Assembly: GCF_000218565.1 (NCBI RefSeq)
Contig: NC_015684.1
Location: 868,001 to 932,000 of the forward strand
DNA length: 64,000 bases
Source of the DNA: Afipia carboxidovorans OM5
Lineage (GTDB): Bacteria > Pseudomonadota > Alphaproteobacteria > Rhizobiales > Xanthobacteraceae
Reading direction: 5' to 3'
Shown here: positions 48,170-57,355 of the stretch, piece after piece
Numbering within the stretch: position 1 is the stretch's first letter
Layout: each line of letters opens with the position of its first letter
Translations under genes and position numbers: made by a program
The notes under the pieces: model-generated
What the model was told of the DNA's origin: nothing
What the model saw: the letters and a program-made list of their open reading frames with translations, nothing else
The model's database searches: none

Positions 48170-49466
48170 CGCCCTGCCGGTGACGCTTGGAGTGTACCGG
48201 CGGGCTTCGGCTCTCGCAGCGCCGCTCGCGGGCCTCATCATCGGGCGCAGGCTGAAACAGGGCAAGGAAGACCCCGAGCGCGTCGCGGAGCGGCGCGGGT
48301 TTGCGAGCGTCGAGCGCCCGCCGGGGCTACTCGTGTGGATTCACGGCGCAAGCGTCGGCGAAGTGCTCGCCGCGGCCGAGCTTGTCGATCGCTTGCGCGC
48401 GCTGAATCTGCGCGTGCTTCTTACCTCTGGCACCAAGACGTCAGCCGACATTGTCGCGCGGCGTTTTCCGCCGGACGTCATCCATCAGTTCATTCCCTAC
48501 GATGTGCCGGGCTTTGTGGCGCGCTTCCTCGATCACTGGAAGCCGGGGCTCGGATTGTTCATCGAGTCCGATCTCTGGCCGAATCTTTTGTTGTCCGCAT
48601 CCGAGCGGCGGATTCCGCTGGTGCTCATCAACGGGCGGATGTCGCCGCGCTCGTTCCCGCGCTGGCAAAAAGCGCGCGTCACCATCGGCACGCTGCTGTC
48701 GTGCTTCGATCTCTGCCTGACGCAGTCGGATATCGATCATGAGCGGTTCGCGGCGCTCGGCAGCCCGAACGTGATCACCTCCGGCAATCTCAAGCTCGAT
48801 ATCAAGGCGCTGCCGGCCGACCCTGAGCGGTTCGATCGGCTGAAGGCGGCGACGGGACGGCGCACCGTGTTCGTCGCGGCCTCGACCCACCCCGGCGAAG
48901 AAGAAATCATCATCGAGGCGCATCGTCACCTCGCGGCGGAAATTCCCTCGCTGCTGACGGTGATCGTGCCGCGTCATCCGCAGCGCGGGCCCGCGATCGC
49001 GCAGATGGTGGCGAATGCGCGGCTGCAGACGGCGCTGCGCTCGCGCGGCGATCTGCCCTCGGCCGATACCGATATTTACGTCGCCGATACGATGGGCGAG
49101 CTCGGGCTGTTCTATCGTCTTGCGCCGGTGGTGTTCATGGGCGGCTCGCTCGTGCCGCATGGCGGGCAGAACCCGATCGAGCCCGTCAAGCTCGACGCCG
49201 CGATCCTGCACGGGCCGCACATTTTCAACTTCGCCGATCTCTATGCCGAGCTCGACCGCACCGAAGGCGCATTGCTGGCGCGCGATCCCGACGAGTTCGT
49301 CACGCTGCTGCGGCATCTTCTCGGCAATCCGATTGCGCGCAACCGCCTCGCCATGTCGGCGCAAAGCGTGGTGGCGCGGCTGGGTGGTGCGGTTGACAAG
49401 ACGATGGCGGCGCTTGAGCCTTACCTCCTGCAGATGCGGATCGAGCAGGGAGGCGTCGATGCGTGA
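48162..49466 (+). CDS. waaA: 3-deoxy-D-manno-octulosonic acid (Kdo) transferase WaaA
   Basis: 434-aa GT30 enzyme that adds Kdo to lipid IVA at the inner membrane. Motifs include VWIHGASVGEVLAAAELVDRLR, LLTSGTKTSADIV, FIESDLWPNLL and VFVAASTHPGEEEII. The C-terminal SLVPHGGQNPIEPVKL lies in the donor site. ATG 48162 follows GATGAGG; an upstream in-frame ATG would overlap DUF374 further. It ends 8 bases inside the lpxK start. Confidence 0.96.
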   Translation: MADALPVTLGVYRRASALAAPLAGLIIGRRLKQGKEDPERVAERRGFASVERPPGLLVWIHGASVGEVLAAAELVDRLRALNLRVLLTSGTKTSADIVARRFPPDVIHQFIPYDVPGFVARFLDHWKPGLGLFIESDLWPNLLLSASERRIPLVLINGRMSPRSFPRWQKARVTIGTLLSCFDLCLTQSDIDHERFAALGSPNVITSGNLKLDIKALPADPERFDRLKAATGRRTVFVAASTHPGEEEIIIEAHRHLAAEIPSLLTVIVPRHPQRGPAIAQMVANARLQTALRSRGDLPSADTDIYVADTMGELGLFYRLAPVVFMGGSLVPHGGQNPIEPVKLDAAILHGPHIFNFADLYAELDRTEGALLARDPDEFVTLLRHLLGNPIARNRLAMSAQSVVARLGGAVDKTMAALEPYLLQMRIEQGGVDA

Positions 49467-50472
49467 GCCGCGGTTCTGGTACGGCCCGGTCTCGTTGGGC
49501 TCGGTGCTGCTTGCGCCGATTGCGGCCTGCTATGGCGCGGTGGCGGCTGCACGGCTGGCGCGCGAGGGCACACGCGCCGGATGTCCGGTGATCTGCATCG
49601 GCAATTATCATGTTGGCGGCGCGGGCAAGACGCCGACGACGTTGCGGCTGGTCGAAATCCTGCGCGAGATCGGCGAGACGCCGGTGGTGGTGAGCCGCGG
49701 TTATGGCGGCACGCTCGCCGGGCCGGTGCGGGTGAACGAGACGCATCGTGCCGCCGATGTCGGCGATGAGCCGAAGATGATGGCGCGCCATGTGCCGGTG
49801 ATCGTCGCGCGCGATCGCGTCGAGGGCGCGGAACTGGCGCGGCGCGAAGGTGCGAGCGTCGTGCTGCTCGACGATGGCTTTCAGAATCCCGCGCTCGCCA
49901 AGGATGCCGCGGTGATCGTAATCGACGCCGCGCGCGGGCTCGGCAACCGTATGATTTTTCCGGCCGGGCCGCTGCGTGCGCCGCTCGCGCCGCAGGTCGC
50001 CCGCACCAATGCGTTGATCGTGATCGGCGAGGGCCATGCCGCGGATGATATCGCGCAAGGCGTGGTGCAGCGGGGAGGGCTCGTGGTGCGCGCGGCGTTC
50101 GTGCCGGAGGAATCGTCGTTGGCGCGGCTGCGCGGCGCGCGCGTTCTCGCATTTGCCGGCATCGGCGATCCCGGCCGTTTCTTCGCGACGCTTGCGAAGC
50201 ACGGCGTCGAGCTCGCCTCACGCAAGGAGTTCGCCGATCATCATCCCTTCACTGAAGCGGAGCTGAAGGCGCTCGCGGATGAGGCGCAGGCGGGCGGGCT
50301 GACGCTGGTGACGACGGAAAAGGATCTTGCGCGGATCGAGGGCGATCCGGCGCTTGCGGCCTATGCGGCGCAGATCGTGCCGTTCGCGGTGACGCTGCGG
50401 GTCGAGGACGAGGGCGCGCTGCTCGACTTCCTGAAGGCGCGGATGCGCCGCGCGCGGCAGGCGCGGCAATAA
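49459..50472 (+). CDS. lpxK: Tetraacyldisaccharide 4'-kinase LpxK
   Basis: 337 aa. The P-loop NYHVGGAGKTPTTLRLVEIL (about residues 49-68) is intact, followed by VVVSRGYGGTLAGPVRV, DVGDEPKMMAR and VLLDDGFQNPALAKD. It phosphorylates the 4' position of the lipid A precursor with ATP. ATG 49459 lies inside the waaA 3' end (8-base overlap), so the two are translationally coupled. Confidence 0.96.
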   Translation: MREPRFWYGPVSLGSVLLAPIAACYGAVAAARLAREGTRAGCPVICIGNYHVGGAGKTPTTLRLVEILREIGETPVVVSRGYGGTLAGPVRVNETHRAADVGDEPKMMARHVPVIVARDRVEGAELARREGASVVLLDDGFQNPALAKDAAVIVIDAARGLGNRMIFPAGPLRAPLAPQVARTNALIVIGEGHAADDIAQGVVQRGGLVVRAAFVPEESSLARLRGARVLAFAGIGDPGRFFATLAKHGVELASRKEFADHHPFTEAELKALADEAQAGGLTLVTTEKDLARIEGDPALAAYAAQIVPFAVTLRVEDEGALLDFLKARMRRARQARQ

Positions 50473-50487
50473 ATTGTACGGCCATGA

Positions 50488-50508
50488 TCGCGCGGCATAA
50501 CCGCGCGA
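50488..50508. terminator. GC-rich hairpin between lpxK and DUF2093
   Basis: TCGCGCGG/CCGCGCGA with a 5-base loop, between convergent genes. There is no T run, so termination is uncertain. Confidence 0.35.
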
Positions 50509-50527
50509 CAAGCGTTCAGGCTTTAGC

Positions 50528-50755
50528 TCAGGCTTTTTTCTTCGCGGCGTTCGGGAAGGTGCGTTCCAGCGCGATCTGCGGCGTCGCGTAGGCCTCCTGC
50601 CGGTCGACGCTCCACAGCGAGAGCTGTTCCAGCGGGATGCGCTCGCCGGTCACGGCACACAGCACATAGGCTCCGGGCGAGATGATTCGGAAATCGCCAT
50701 CCAGATATTCGACCTTGGCTTCGCCATGGCCGGACAGCCCCAATTTATTCAACAA
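50528..50755 (-). CDS. DUF2093 protein
   Basis: 75 aa, small and soluble. GEAKVEYLDGDFRIISPGAYVLCAVTGERIPLEQLSLWSVDRQEAYATPQIAL matches DUF2093, found across alphaproteobacteria with no known function. It has one Cys and a Lys-rich C-terminus. It stands alone, converging on lpxK. Confidence 0.9.
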   Translation of the reverse strand: MLNKLGLSGHGEAKVEYLDGDFRIISPGAYVLCAVTGERIPLEQLSLWSVDRQEAYATPQIALERTFPNAAKKKA

Positions 50756-50807
50756 GATGGACGTCTCCCGGAACTCCGCAGCCGTCGCTCTGGCTGCGAT
50801 CCACTAA

Positions 50808-50853
50808 CAAATAAGCGCTGGGAAGCGGCGGTCAACCGCTAATCCCAGCGCTT
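50808..50853 (-). terminator. Terminator after the nirK fusion gene
   Basis: Perfect 11-bp arms AAGCGCTGGGA (50813-50823) and TCCCAGCGCTT (50843-50853) with a 19-base loop, which itself contains AGCGG/CCGCT. On the minus strand TTATTTGTT follows. Confidence 0.7.
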
Positions 50854-50871
50854 CTTAGGCCTCATGTCGGC

Positions 50872-53094
50872 TCAGTGGCCGGGCTCGATCACCCCGTCAT
50901 AGATGTCCGGATTGGCCGCGCCCTCGACATGCAGGATGCCGACGAGTCCGCGCTCCATGCGTGAGAGTGCGTGATCGACCAGCGTGTAGTTGCCCGGCAC
51001 GTCGAGCTTGGCCTCGGTAATCACCGCGCCGCCGGCCGGCACCGTCACCGTCTGGATGCCATGCAGCGGTTCGCTGAGCACGCCGCCGAGATTGTAGACC
51101 TTGTCGAAGATCTCGCCGATCAGGTGGAACGACGAGGTGAAGTTCGGTCCGCCGACACCGAAGTAGAAACGCACCGTCTCGCCGACCTTGGCCTGCAACG
51201 GATGCAGCTTCGACAGCGCGCCGACCGATCCGTTGAAGACGAAGTACTCCGGCCGCTCATTGAGCAGCTTCTCGACGTCGAAATCGAGACTGCCGTGCTG
51301 GCCGAACGGCTGCGCCGTATAGATCTCGCCCTGCATGACATAGAACTCGCGATCGACCGGCGGCAGCCCGCCTTCCGGCTCGACCAGGATCAGCCCATAC
51401 ATGCCGTTGGCGATGTGATGCGCCACCATCGGCGTGGCGCAGTGATAGACGTAAAGCCCGGGCACCAGCGCCTTGAACTTCACGGTTTTGGTTTCGCCCG
51501 GATTGGCCTGGGTCGATGCCGCGCCGCCGCCCGGACCGGTGGCCGCGTGGAAGTCGACCGAATGCACCATGCCGCTGTTCTCGGCATTCTTCAGGTGCAC
51601 CTCGACCGTATCGCCGACGCGCACGCGCAGCATCGGGCCCGGTACCTTGCCGTTGAACGTCCAGTAGCCGAACGTCGTGCCCTCCGCGAGACGGCCTTCG
51701 AGTTCGACGGTGACGAGATCGACGCGCACCGTCTGCGGTTGACGCTTGCCGATCGGCGGCGGCACCTGGGTCGACTGCAGCGAGATGTCGGCCTCGACCA
51801 CGGTTTCCGCCGGCGGCTGCGGCGTCACCAGGAACTGGCCTTCCATGCCGGAGAGCCGGTGTCCGGGAATGCTGCAGAAGTAGGCGTAGTCGCCGGCCTT
51901 CCCGGCGACAAAGGCGATATTGGTGCTGGCGCCGCGCCCGACGATGTGCGGCGAGCTGCCGGCGGGCCCTTGTCCGTCGAACACGATGTCGTGCTCGGCG
52001 CCTTCGCCGTTGATCAGCGTCACCTGCACCACCTGGCCTTCGGCGGCGGACAGCAGCGGATTGATCTGTCCGTCGATGGTGCCGCCGACGCCGATGAACA
52101 CCATGCGGCCCTCAGCGATGCCGGACCGCAGCGTGTAGCGGACGCCGGGCACATATGCCGCGGCCGGAGCCGATGATGCCGCCGCCTGCTGTTGCGGCGC
52201 GGCTGCCTGCGCGGGCGCAGGTTTTTGTGCCGATGTTTGTGCGGGTGCTTGCGCCTGCTTCGGCGCCGCCGCCGGGCTCGCTGCCGCAGCGCCGCTCGCA
52301 CCACCCGAGATCTTGACGAGATAGGCGATGACAGCGCTGCGCTCGTGCTCGGTCTTCAGGCCCGGAAACGGCATCTTGTTGCCCGGCACCACCTTCTGCG
52401 GATCGGCAAGATAGCGGTCGAGCGTCGCGACGTCCCACGTCAGGCCGCTTCCCTTCATCGCCGCAGAGAAATTGTAGTTCGGAACGTCGGCGGCCTTCTG
52501 GCCGACGATGCCGGCAAGCGACGGGCCCAGTCCGTTCCGGCCGGGCTCGAGCGAGTGGCAGGCCTGGCACTTCTTGTAGACCTGCTGGCCGCGCGCCGCG
52601 TCACCCTCGAGATGGGCCGGGGCTGTTGCCGCAGCGGGTGTTGCCGCGGACTGGGCTTGCGCGGTGGTTTTCGCGGGGGCCATCGCCATCGCATGGTTCA
52701 TCGCATGGCCCGGCGCAGGTGCATCGGCCTTTGCCGCGGGAGCAGGCGCTTGAGGCGCGGGAGCAGGAGCAGCCTTCGGCGCTTCGGTTGCCGCGCTCTT
52801 TGCCGGTGCGGGCGTAGGCTTGGCCGCGGGTGCGGGTTCTGATTTCGCCGGTGCGGCCGCGGTCTTCGCAGGCGCGGCGGGAGCGGCAGCCGGTGCGGGA
52901 GTGGCCGGTTGTTTGGCGGCAGGCGCTTCGGTGCTCGCGGTTTGCGTCGGCGGCGCATTCAGAAGCGCCTGCTCGGCATCCGCACCCGCATTGCGATGGG
53001 AAATGTCGGCAACGGCCATCAAAACAATGATGCCAAGAAGCCCGAGTGCACCGGGAAGCCAGTTTTTCAAATTCGAGCGCGCGAAGAAGGTCAT
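50872..53094 (-). CDS. nirK: Four-domain copper nitrite reductase (cytochrome c + cupredoxin + NirK)
   Basis: 740 aa. Order: an N-terminal membrane anchor/signal (about 13-30); an Ala/Pro-rich linker (45-163); class I cytochrome c with CQACH (176-180) and a Met ligand in MPFPGLK; a second Ala/Gln/Pro linker; a type 1 copper cupredoxin with His368, Cys407, His412 and Met417; then the two-domain NirK core (about 430-740). In the core the type 1 site is His511, Cys552, His560 and Met565. The type 2 ligands are His516 and His551 plus the His in LVDHALSRM, the catalytic Asp is 514 (HSVDFH), and the second catalytic His is in SFHLIGE. All sites look active, so it should reduce nitrite to nitric oxide in the periplasm, with the extra domains feeding electrons. 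No nor, nnr or other denitrification gene is beside it. Confidence 0.95.
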   Translation of the reverse strand: MTFFARSNLKNWLPGALGLLGIIVLMAVADISHRNAGADAEQALLNAPPTQTASTEAPAAKQPATPAPAAAPAAPAKTAAAPAKSEPAPAAKPTPAPAKSAATEAPKAAPAPAPQAPAPAAKADAPAPGHAMNHAMAMAPAKTTAQAQSAATPAAATAPAHLEGDAARGQQVYKKCQACHSLEPGRNGLGPSLAGIVGQKAADVPNYNFSAAMKGSGLTWDVATLDRYLADPQKVVPGNKMPFPGLKTEHERSAVIAYLVKISGGASGAAAASPAAAPKQAQAPAQTSAQKPAPAQAAAPQQQAAASSAPAAAYVPGVRYTLRSGIAEGRMVFIGVGGTIDGQINPLLSAAEGQVVQVTLINGEGAEHDIVFDGQGPAGSSPHIVGRGASTNIAFVAGKAGDYAYFCSIPGHRLSGMEGQFLVTPQPPAETVVEADISLQSTQVPPPIGKRQPQTVRVDLVTVELEGRLAEGTTFGYWTFNGKVPGPMLRVRVGDTVEVHLKNAENSGMVHSVDFHAATGPGGGAASTQANPGETKTVKFKALVPGLYVYHCATPMVAHHIANGMYGLILVEPEGGLPPVDREFYVMQGEIYTAQPFGQHGSLDFDVEKLLNERPEYFVFNGSVGALSKLHPLQAKVGETVRFYFGVGGPNFTSSFHLIGEIFDKVYNLGGVLSEPLHGIQTVTVPAGGAVITEAKLDVPGNYTLVDHALSRMERGLVGILHVEGAANPDIYDGVIEPGH

Positions 53095-53300
53095 AAAGGC
53101 CTGCCTTTCTTCTTTTCGAGCAACAGGAGAACAATAGCGGCAGATATGACCTCTGCAACATCTATCGCGCTGCGAGCGTGACTCGATTGTCCGAAAATGG
53201 AGCAGGATATTTTTCGCGGCTGCAAAAACGATTCATGGACGTGTCATCGCATGCAGCGCCACGCCGCCGCAGATGCGCTTCAAAACAACAGGCGCGTGCC

Positions 53301-54761
53301 TCAGAACAAGTCGCCCTGAACTTTCTTCGGCTCCGGCTTTGCGGCCTTCTCGGCCTTGGCAGGCTTGCGTGCGGGGCTGACGTTCTTTGCCGCGGGCACG
53401 GCCGGTCCGTGCGTGGTCGCTGCGATGCGGCCGTCGGCGAACTCGATGCTGATGCGTTCGCCCGCGCCGACCTGCGCGGCGTGGTGCAACGGCTGCCCCG
53501 CCTCATCCCGCACCAGCGCGAAGCCACGCGACAGCACGCTCTTGTAGGACAACGCCGCCAGCATCTGCGCGCTGTGCTGAACGCGGTTGCGTCGCAGCGC
53601 GATAAAATGATCCGAGCAACGCTTTGCGATTTCCGACAGGCGATTGACCTGATCCCGACTGCGCGCGATCTGCGTGCGCAGCGTGGTGACGGTGAGCCGT
53701 CCCGTCACCATCGACAGCCGACGGTCATAGACGTGCGTATTGGCCCGCAGCGCGCGGGGCAGTTGCGCGGCGGCGCGGTCGAAACGCTGACGCGGAATCG
53801 CGAGGAGGTCGGTGAGCCGCGGCAGGCCGCGCGCGGCACCGCGCAATTCGGAGCGGCGATGTTCGTGGCCGCGCTGCCAGCAGGCGAAGGCGCGCCGCGC
53901 CAGCGAGGAAATCTCGATCGCAAGATCGGCCCGCACCGGCACCGCCATTTCGGCGGCCGCCGTTGGTGTCGGCGCGCGCTTGTCGGCGGCGAAATCGATC
54001 AGCGTGATGTCGGTCTCATGCCCGACCGCCGAGATCAGCGGGATCATGCTTCCCGCCGCCGCCCGCACCACGATTTCCTCGTTGAACGACCACAGGTCTT
54101 CGAGCGAGCCGCCGCCGCGCGCGACGATCAGAAGATCGGGGCGGGGAATTGCGCCACCTTCCTCGAGCGCGTTGAAGCCTTCAATGGCGGCTGCGATCTG
54201 CTCGGCGGAACCCTCGCCCTGCACCCGCACCGGCCACACCAGTACGCGGCGGGGGAAACGGTCGTGCAGGCGATGGAGAATATCGCGGATGACGGCGCCG
54301 GTCGGCGAGGTGACGACGCCGATCACCTCCGGCAGCCACGGCAGAAGCTGCTTGCGGGCGTCGTCGAACAGGCCCTCGGCGGCAAGCTTGCGCTTGCGTT
54401 CCTCCATCAGCGCCATCAGCGCGCCGACGCCCGCAGGCTCGATCGCCTCGATGACGATCTGATATTTCGAGGAACCGGGATATGTCGTGAGCTTGCCGGT
54501 GGCGATGACCTCAAGGCCTTCCTGCGGTTTCACCCGCATCCGGCCATGGACGCCTTTCCAGATCACGGCTTCGATCTTGGCGCTCTCGTCCTTCAGGGCA
54601 AAATAGCAATGGCCCGAGGCATGGGGCCCACGGAAACCGGAAATCTCGCCCCGCACGCGGACATGGCCGTAGGCGTCCTCGACCGTGCGTTTCAGCGCGG
54701 AGGACAGCTCGGATACGGTGAATTCCGCAGTATTGGATAACGACTCGGAGTCTTTGCTCAT
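53301..54761 (-). CDS. xseA: Exodeoxyribonuclease VII large subunit XseA
   Basis: 486 aa. An N-terminal OB fold (about residues 12-110; FTVSELSSALKRTVEDAYGHVRVRGEISGF, GHCYFALKDESAKIEAVIW) is followed by the catalytic domain with GVVTSPTGAVIRDILHRL, DLLIVARGGGSLEDLWSFNEE and SAVGHETDITLIDFAAD. The C-terminal helical region ends in a Lys/Ala-rich tail (about 455-486) that is probably disordered. With XseB it degrades single-stranded DNA. It is divergent from purD. Confidence 0.96.
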   Translation of the reverse strand: MSKDSESLSNTAEFTVSELSSALKRTVEDAYGHVRVRGEISGFRGPHASGHCYFALKDESAKIEAVIWKGVHGRMRVKPQEGLEVIATGKLTTYPGSSKYQIVIEAIEPAGVGALMALMEERKRKLAAEGLFDDARKQLLPWLPEVIGVVTSPTGAVIRDILHRLHDRFPRRVLVWPVRVQGEGSAEQIAAAIEGFNALEEGGAIPRPDLLIVARGGGSLEDLWSFNEEIVVRAAAGSMIPLISAVGHETDITLIDFAADKRAPTPTAAAEMAVPVRADLAIEISSLARRAFACWQRGHEHRRSELRGAARGLPRLTDLLAIPRQRFDRAAAQLPRALRANTHVYDRRLSMVTGRLTVTTLRTQIARSRDQVNRLSEIAKRCSDHFIALRRNRVQHSAQMLAALSYKSVLSRGFALVRDEAGQPLHHAAQVGAGERISIEFADGRIAATTHGPAVPAAKNVSPARKPAKAEKAAKPEPKKVQGDLF

Positions 54762-54860
54762 CGGTAACCGAATCTGGTCTTGTCAGGAGCTTCCATGATA
54801 GGACAGTTGTCCATGATAGTCTGTTTTTCCTCTCGATAAACCGCGGTTCGATCTTCTCCC

Positions 54861-56126
54861 ATGAATATCCTCCTGATCGGCTCCGGCGGGCGCGAGCACG
54901 CGCTGGCCTGGAAAATAGCGGCCTCGACGGAACTGACGAAATTGTGGTGCGCACCGGGCAATGCCGGAATTGCCCGCGATGCCGAATGTATTGCGCTCGA
55001 TGTGGCCGATCATGAGGCGGTGATTGCCTTCTGCAAGGCGAACAAGGTCGATCTCGTGGTGGTGGGGCCCGAGGCGCCGCTGGCGGCGGGCATCGTCGAT
55101 GATCTCGCGGCACACGACATCAAGGCGTTTGGCCCGACCAGGGCAGCCTCGCAGCTCGAGAGTTCGAAGGGTTTCACCAAGGATCTGTGCCGCGCGCACA
55201 ACATCCCGACCGCCGCTTACGAGCGCTTCAAGGATGCGGATTCTGCCAAAGCCTATGTTCGCGCCAAGGGTGCGCCGATCGTGGTGAAGGCGGACGGGCT
55301 CGCGGCGGGCAAGGGCGTCGTTGTTGCCGCAACGCTGGCCGAGGCGGAAGCCGCGATCGATGCGCTGTTTGCGTCCGCGGGCGCGGAAGCGGTGGTCGAG
55401 GAGTTTTTGCAAGGCGAGGAAGCTTCGTTCTTCGTGCTGTGCGACGGCGAGCACGCGTTGCCGCTTGCGACCGCGCAGGATCACAAACGCGCCTTCGACG
55501 GCGACAAGGGACCGAACACCGGCGGCATGGGCGCCTATTCGCCGGCGCCGGTGATGACCGATGCGATGGTCGCGCGCACCATGGACGAGATCATCCGCCC
55601 GACGCTGCGCGCCATGAAGGAGCGGGGCATGCCTTACAAGGGCGTGCTGTTCGCGGGCCTGATGGTGACGCCGCAGGGGCCGAAGCTCATCGAATACAAT
55701 GTTCGCTTCGGCGATCCGGAAACGCAGGTGCTGATGATGCGGCTGATGTCGGATCTCGTTCCGGCGCTGGTCGCGGCGGTCGACGGCGAACTCGCTCATT
55801 TCGATCTGCGCTGGTACCCGCAACCGGCCCTCACCGTGGTGATGGCCGCGCAGGGATATCCCGGCAATTATATAAAAGGCTCGCTAATTTCGGGCCTCGA
55901 CGACGCATCGCGTGTCGAGGGCGTGGAAATTTTCCACGCCGGAACCAGGGCAGACGGTACGCGGGTGCTTGCTAATGGCGGGCGTGTGCTTAACGTCACC
56001 GCCACGGGTAAAACTGTCGGAGAGGCGCAACGGCGCGCCTATCAGGCAATCGATCAGATCAAGTGGCCGGAAGGGTTCTGCCGCCGTGACATCGGCTGGC
56101 AGGCAATCAAGCGGGAGCAGGGGTAA
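54861..56126 (+). CDS. purD: Phosphoribosylamine-glycine ligase PurD (GAR synthetase)
   Basis: 421-aa ATP-grasp enzyme of purine synthesis. Signatures: MNILLIGSGGREHALAWKIA, VVGPEAPLAAGIVDDL, IVVKADGLAAGKGVVVA, LPLATAQDHKRAFDGDKGPNTGGMGAYSPAP and IEYNVRFGDPETQVLM. The ATG at 54861 begins the conserved N-terminus. The stop TAA is directly followed by the ATG of the GNAT gene, so they form an operon. Confidence 0.97.
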   Translation: MNILLIGSGGREHALAWKIAASTELTKLWCAPGNAGIARDAECIALDVADHEAVIAFCKANKVDLVVVGPEAPLAAGIVDDLAAHDIKAFGPTRAASQLESSKGFTKDLCRAHNIPTAAYERFKDADSAKAYVRAKGAPIVVKADGLAAGKGVVVAATLAEAEAAIDALFASAGAEAVVEEFLQGEEASFFVLCDGEHALPLATAQDHKRAFDGDKGPNTGGMGAYSPAPVMTDAMVARTMDEIIRPTLRAMKERGMPYKGVLFAGLMVTPQGPKLIEYNVRFGDPETQVLMMRLMSDLVPALVAAVDGELAHFDLRWYPQPALTVVMAAQGYPGNYIKGSLISGLDDASRVEGVEIFHAGTRADGTRVLANGGRVLNVTATGKTVGEAQRRAYQAIDQIKWPEGFCRRDIGWQAIKREQG

Positions 56127-56573
56127 ATGCCGTTACGCAAGGCGAGGCGCGATGAGATCCCGCGGATTCTTCAATTGCTGATGGACGACGACCTGGCGCA
56201 AAGCCGGGAGGACACGTCGAAGGGCCTCGGCCCTTACGAGGCGGCGTTCGATGCCATCGCGGCCGATCGCAACAACGTCCTCTATGTCTGGGACGAGAAC
56301 GGTTTTGCAGTAGGCTGCGTGCAGCTCACCTTCCTGCCCGGGCTGTCTTATCAGGGCGCGTGGCTTGCGCAGGCCGAAGGCGTGCGGGTCGATCGTGCGA
56401 TGCGCGGCCAGCGTATCGGCGAGAAGATGATGCAGGCGGTGATGGGCATCGCGCGCGAGCGCGGCTGCCGTTCGCTGCAGCTCAAGAGCGACAAGCGCCG
56501 CACCGCCGCGCACCGCTTCTACGAGCGCATCGGCATGCGCATGTCGCACGAGGCGCTGACCGTCGATTTGTAA
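56127..56573 (+). CDS. GNAT-family N-acetyltransferase
   Basis: 148 aa. The acetyl-CoA binding segment VRVDRAMRGQRIGEKMMQAVMGIARERGC (R/Q-x-x-G-x-G/A-like RGQRIG) and the terminal AAHRFYERIGMRM are classic GNAT motifs. The substrate is unknown. It starts on the base after the purD stop. Confidence 0.92.
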   Translation: MPLRKARRDEIPRILQLLMDDDLAQSREDTSKGLGPYEAAFDAIAADRNNVLYVWDENGFAVGCVQLTFLPGLSYQGAWLAQAEGVRVDRAMRGQRIGEKMMQAVMGIARERGCRSLQLKSDKRRTAAHRFYERIGMRMSHEALTVDL

Positions 56574-56591
56574 ACCGCCGCCAAAAATCGT

Positions 56592-56710
56592 CGCTTGCCC
56601 CGGACGCGGCGCGGCATGACATGCCGCTCCGCAGAGCCGGGGCCGTTTCAAGCGCGGCATCTGCGGCGATCCCGGGTCTGCGAAGCAGCGTTGCACGCTG
56701 CATCGCGCCC
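56592..56710. repeat. Imperfect repeat DNA between convergent GNAT and tadA genes
   Basis: GC-rich tract with several internal inverted segments (CGGCGCGGCATGACATGCCG, CCCGGGTCTGCG..CGCGCCCGGGACACG). The end CATCGCGCCCGGGACACG recurs at about 27612-27627 next to groEL. It looks like degraded dispersed repeat DNA; no gene is supported. Confidence 0.5.
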
Positions 56711-56766
56711 GGGACACGGCGAACGAGAAATCGGACGCTGAACGTTGTGGTGTTTCCGATGGCGCT

Positions 56767-57213
56767 CTAGCGCCGCGTCTTGAAGAAGTCGCGCAGCAGC
56801 GCGGCGGCTTCGGCCTCGCCGACGGCGGAATAGACCTCCGGCACATGGTGACATGTCGGTTGCGCGAAGAAGCGCACGCCGCTGTCGATCGCGCCGCCTT
56901 TCGGGTCGAGCGCGCCGTAATAGAGCCTGCGGATGCGGGCGTGCGAGATCGCACCCGCGCACATCGTGCAGGGCTCGAGCGTGACATAGAGATCGCAATC
57001 GGCGAGTCGTTCCCGCCCGAGCTTGCTGGCCGCCTCGCGCAGCGCCAGCATTTCGGCATGTGCCGTCGGGTCGCGGTCAGTGATGGTGCGGTTGCCGGCC
57101 GCGGCGATCACCGTGCCGTTCTGGACCACGACGCAGCCGATCGGCACCTCGCCGTTCGCCTCGGCGTTTTGGGCCTGCCGCAGGGCCAGATCCATGAAAC
57201 TTTGTGCCGTCAT
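56767..57213 (-). CDS. tadA: tRNA-specific adenosine deaminase TadA
   Basis: 148 aa. Zinc/catalytic motifs are complete: TAHAEMLALREAA (His and catalytic Glu) and TLEPCTMCAGAISHARI (two Cys). It converts A34 to inosine in tRNA-Arg. ATG 57213 gives the usual length; the upstream in-frame extension is not conserved-looking. It diverges from the RluB-type gene, 142 bases away. Confidence 0.96.
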   Translation of the reverse strand: MTAQSFMDLALRQAQNAEANGEVPIGCVVVQNGTVIAAAGNRTITDRDPTAHAEMLALREAASKLGRERLADCDLYVTLEPCTMCAGAISHARIRRLYYGALDPKGGAIDSGVRFFAQPTCHHVPEVYSAVGEAEAAALLRDFFKTRR

Positions 57214-57355
57214 CCCTCGTGTCCTGCGGCGAAGTCTGATATGAGAGCGCCCTTGATCCACCGGCTTTGCGACAGGCGGACCCTCGTGAGAGGGCCCGCG
57301 CGGCCGTTCCAACCGGCCCCCCGCGCTTTATGCGCCTTTTCAAGCGAGACCCTAC

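Noticed and set aside
54790..54825. Direct repeat CCATGATAG twice between xseA and purD
   Set aside because: Too short and close-spaced to separate from chance. It could be a site in the divergent promoter but has no supporting feature.
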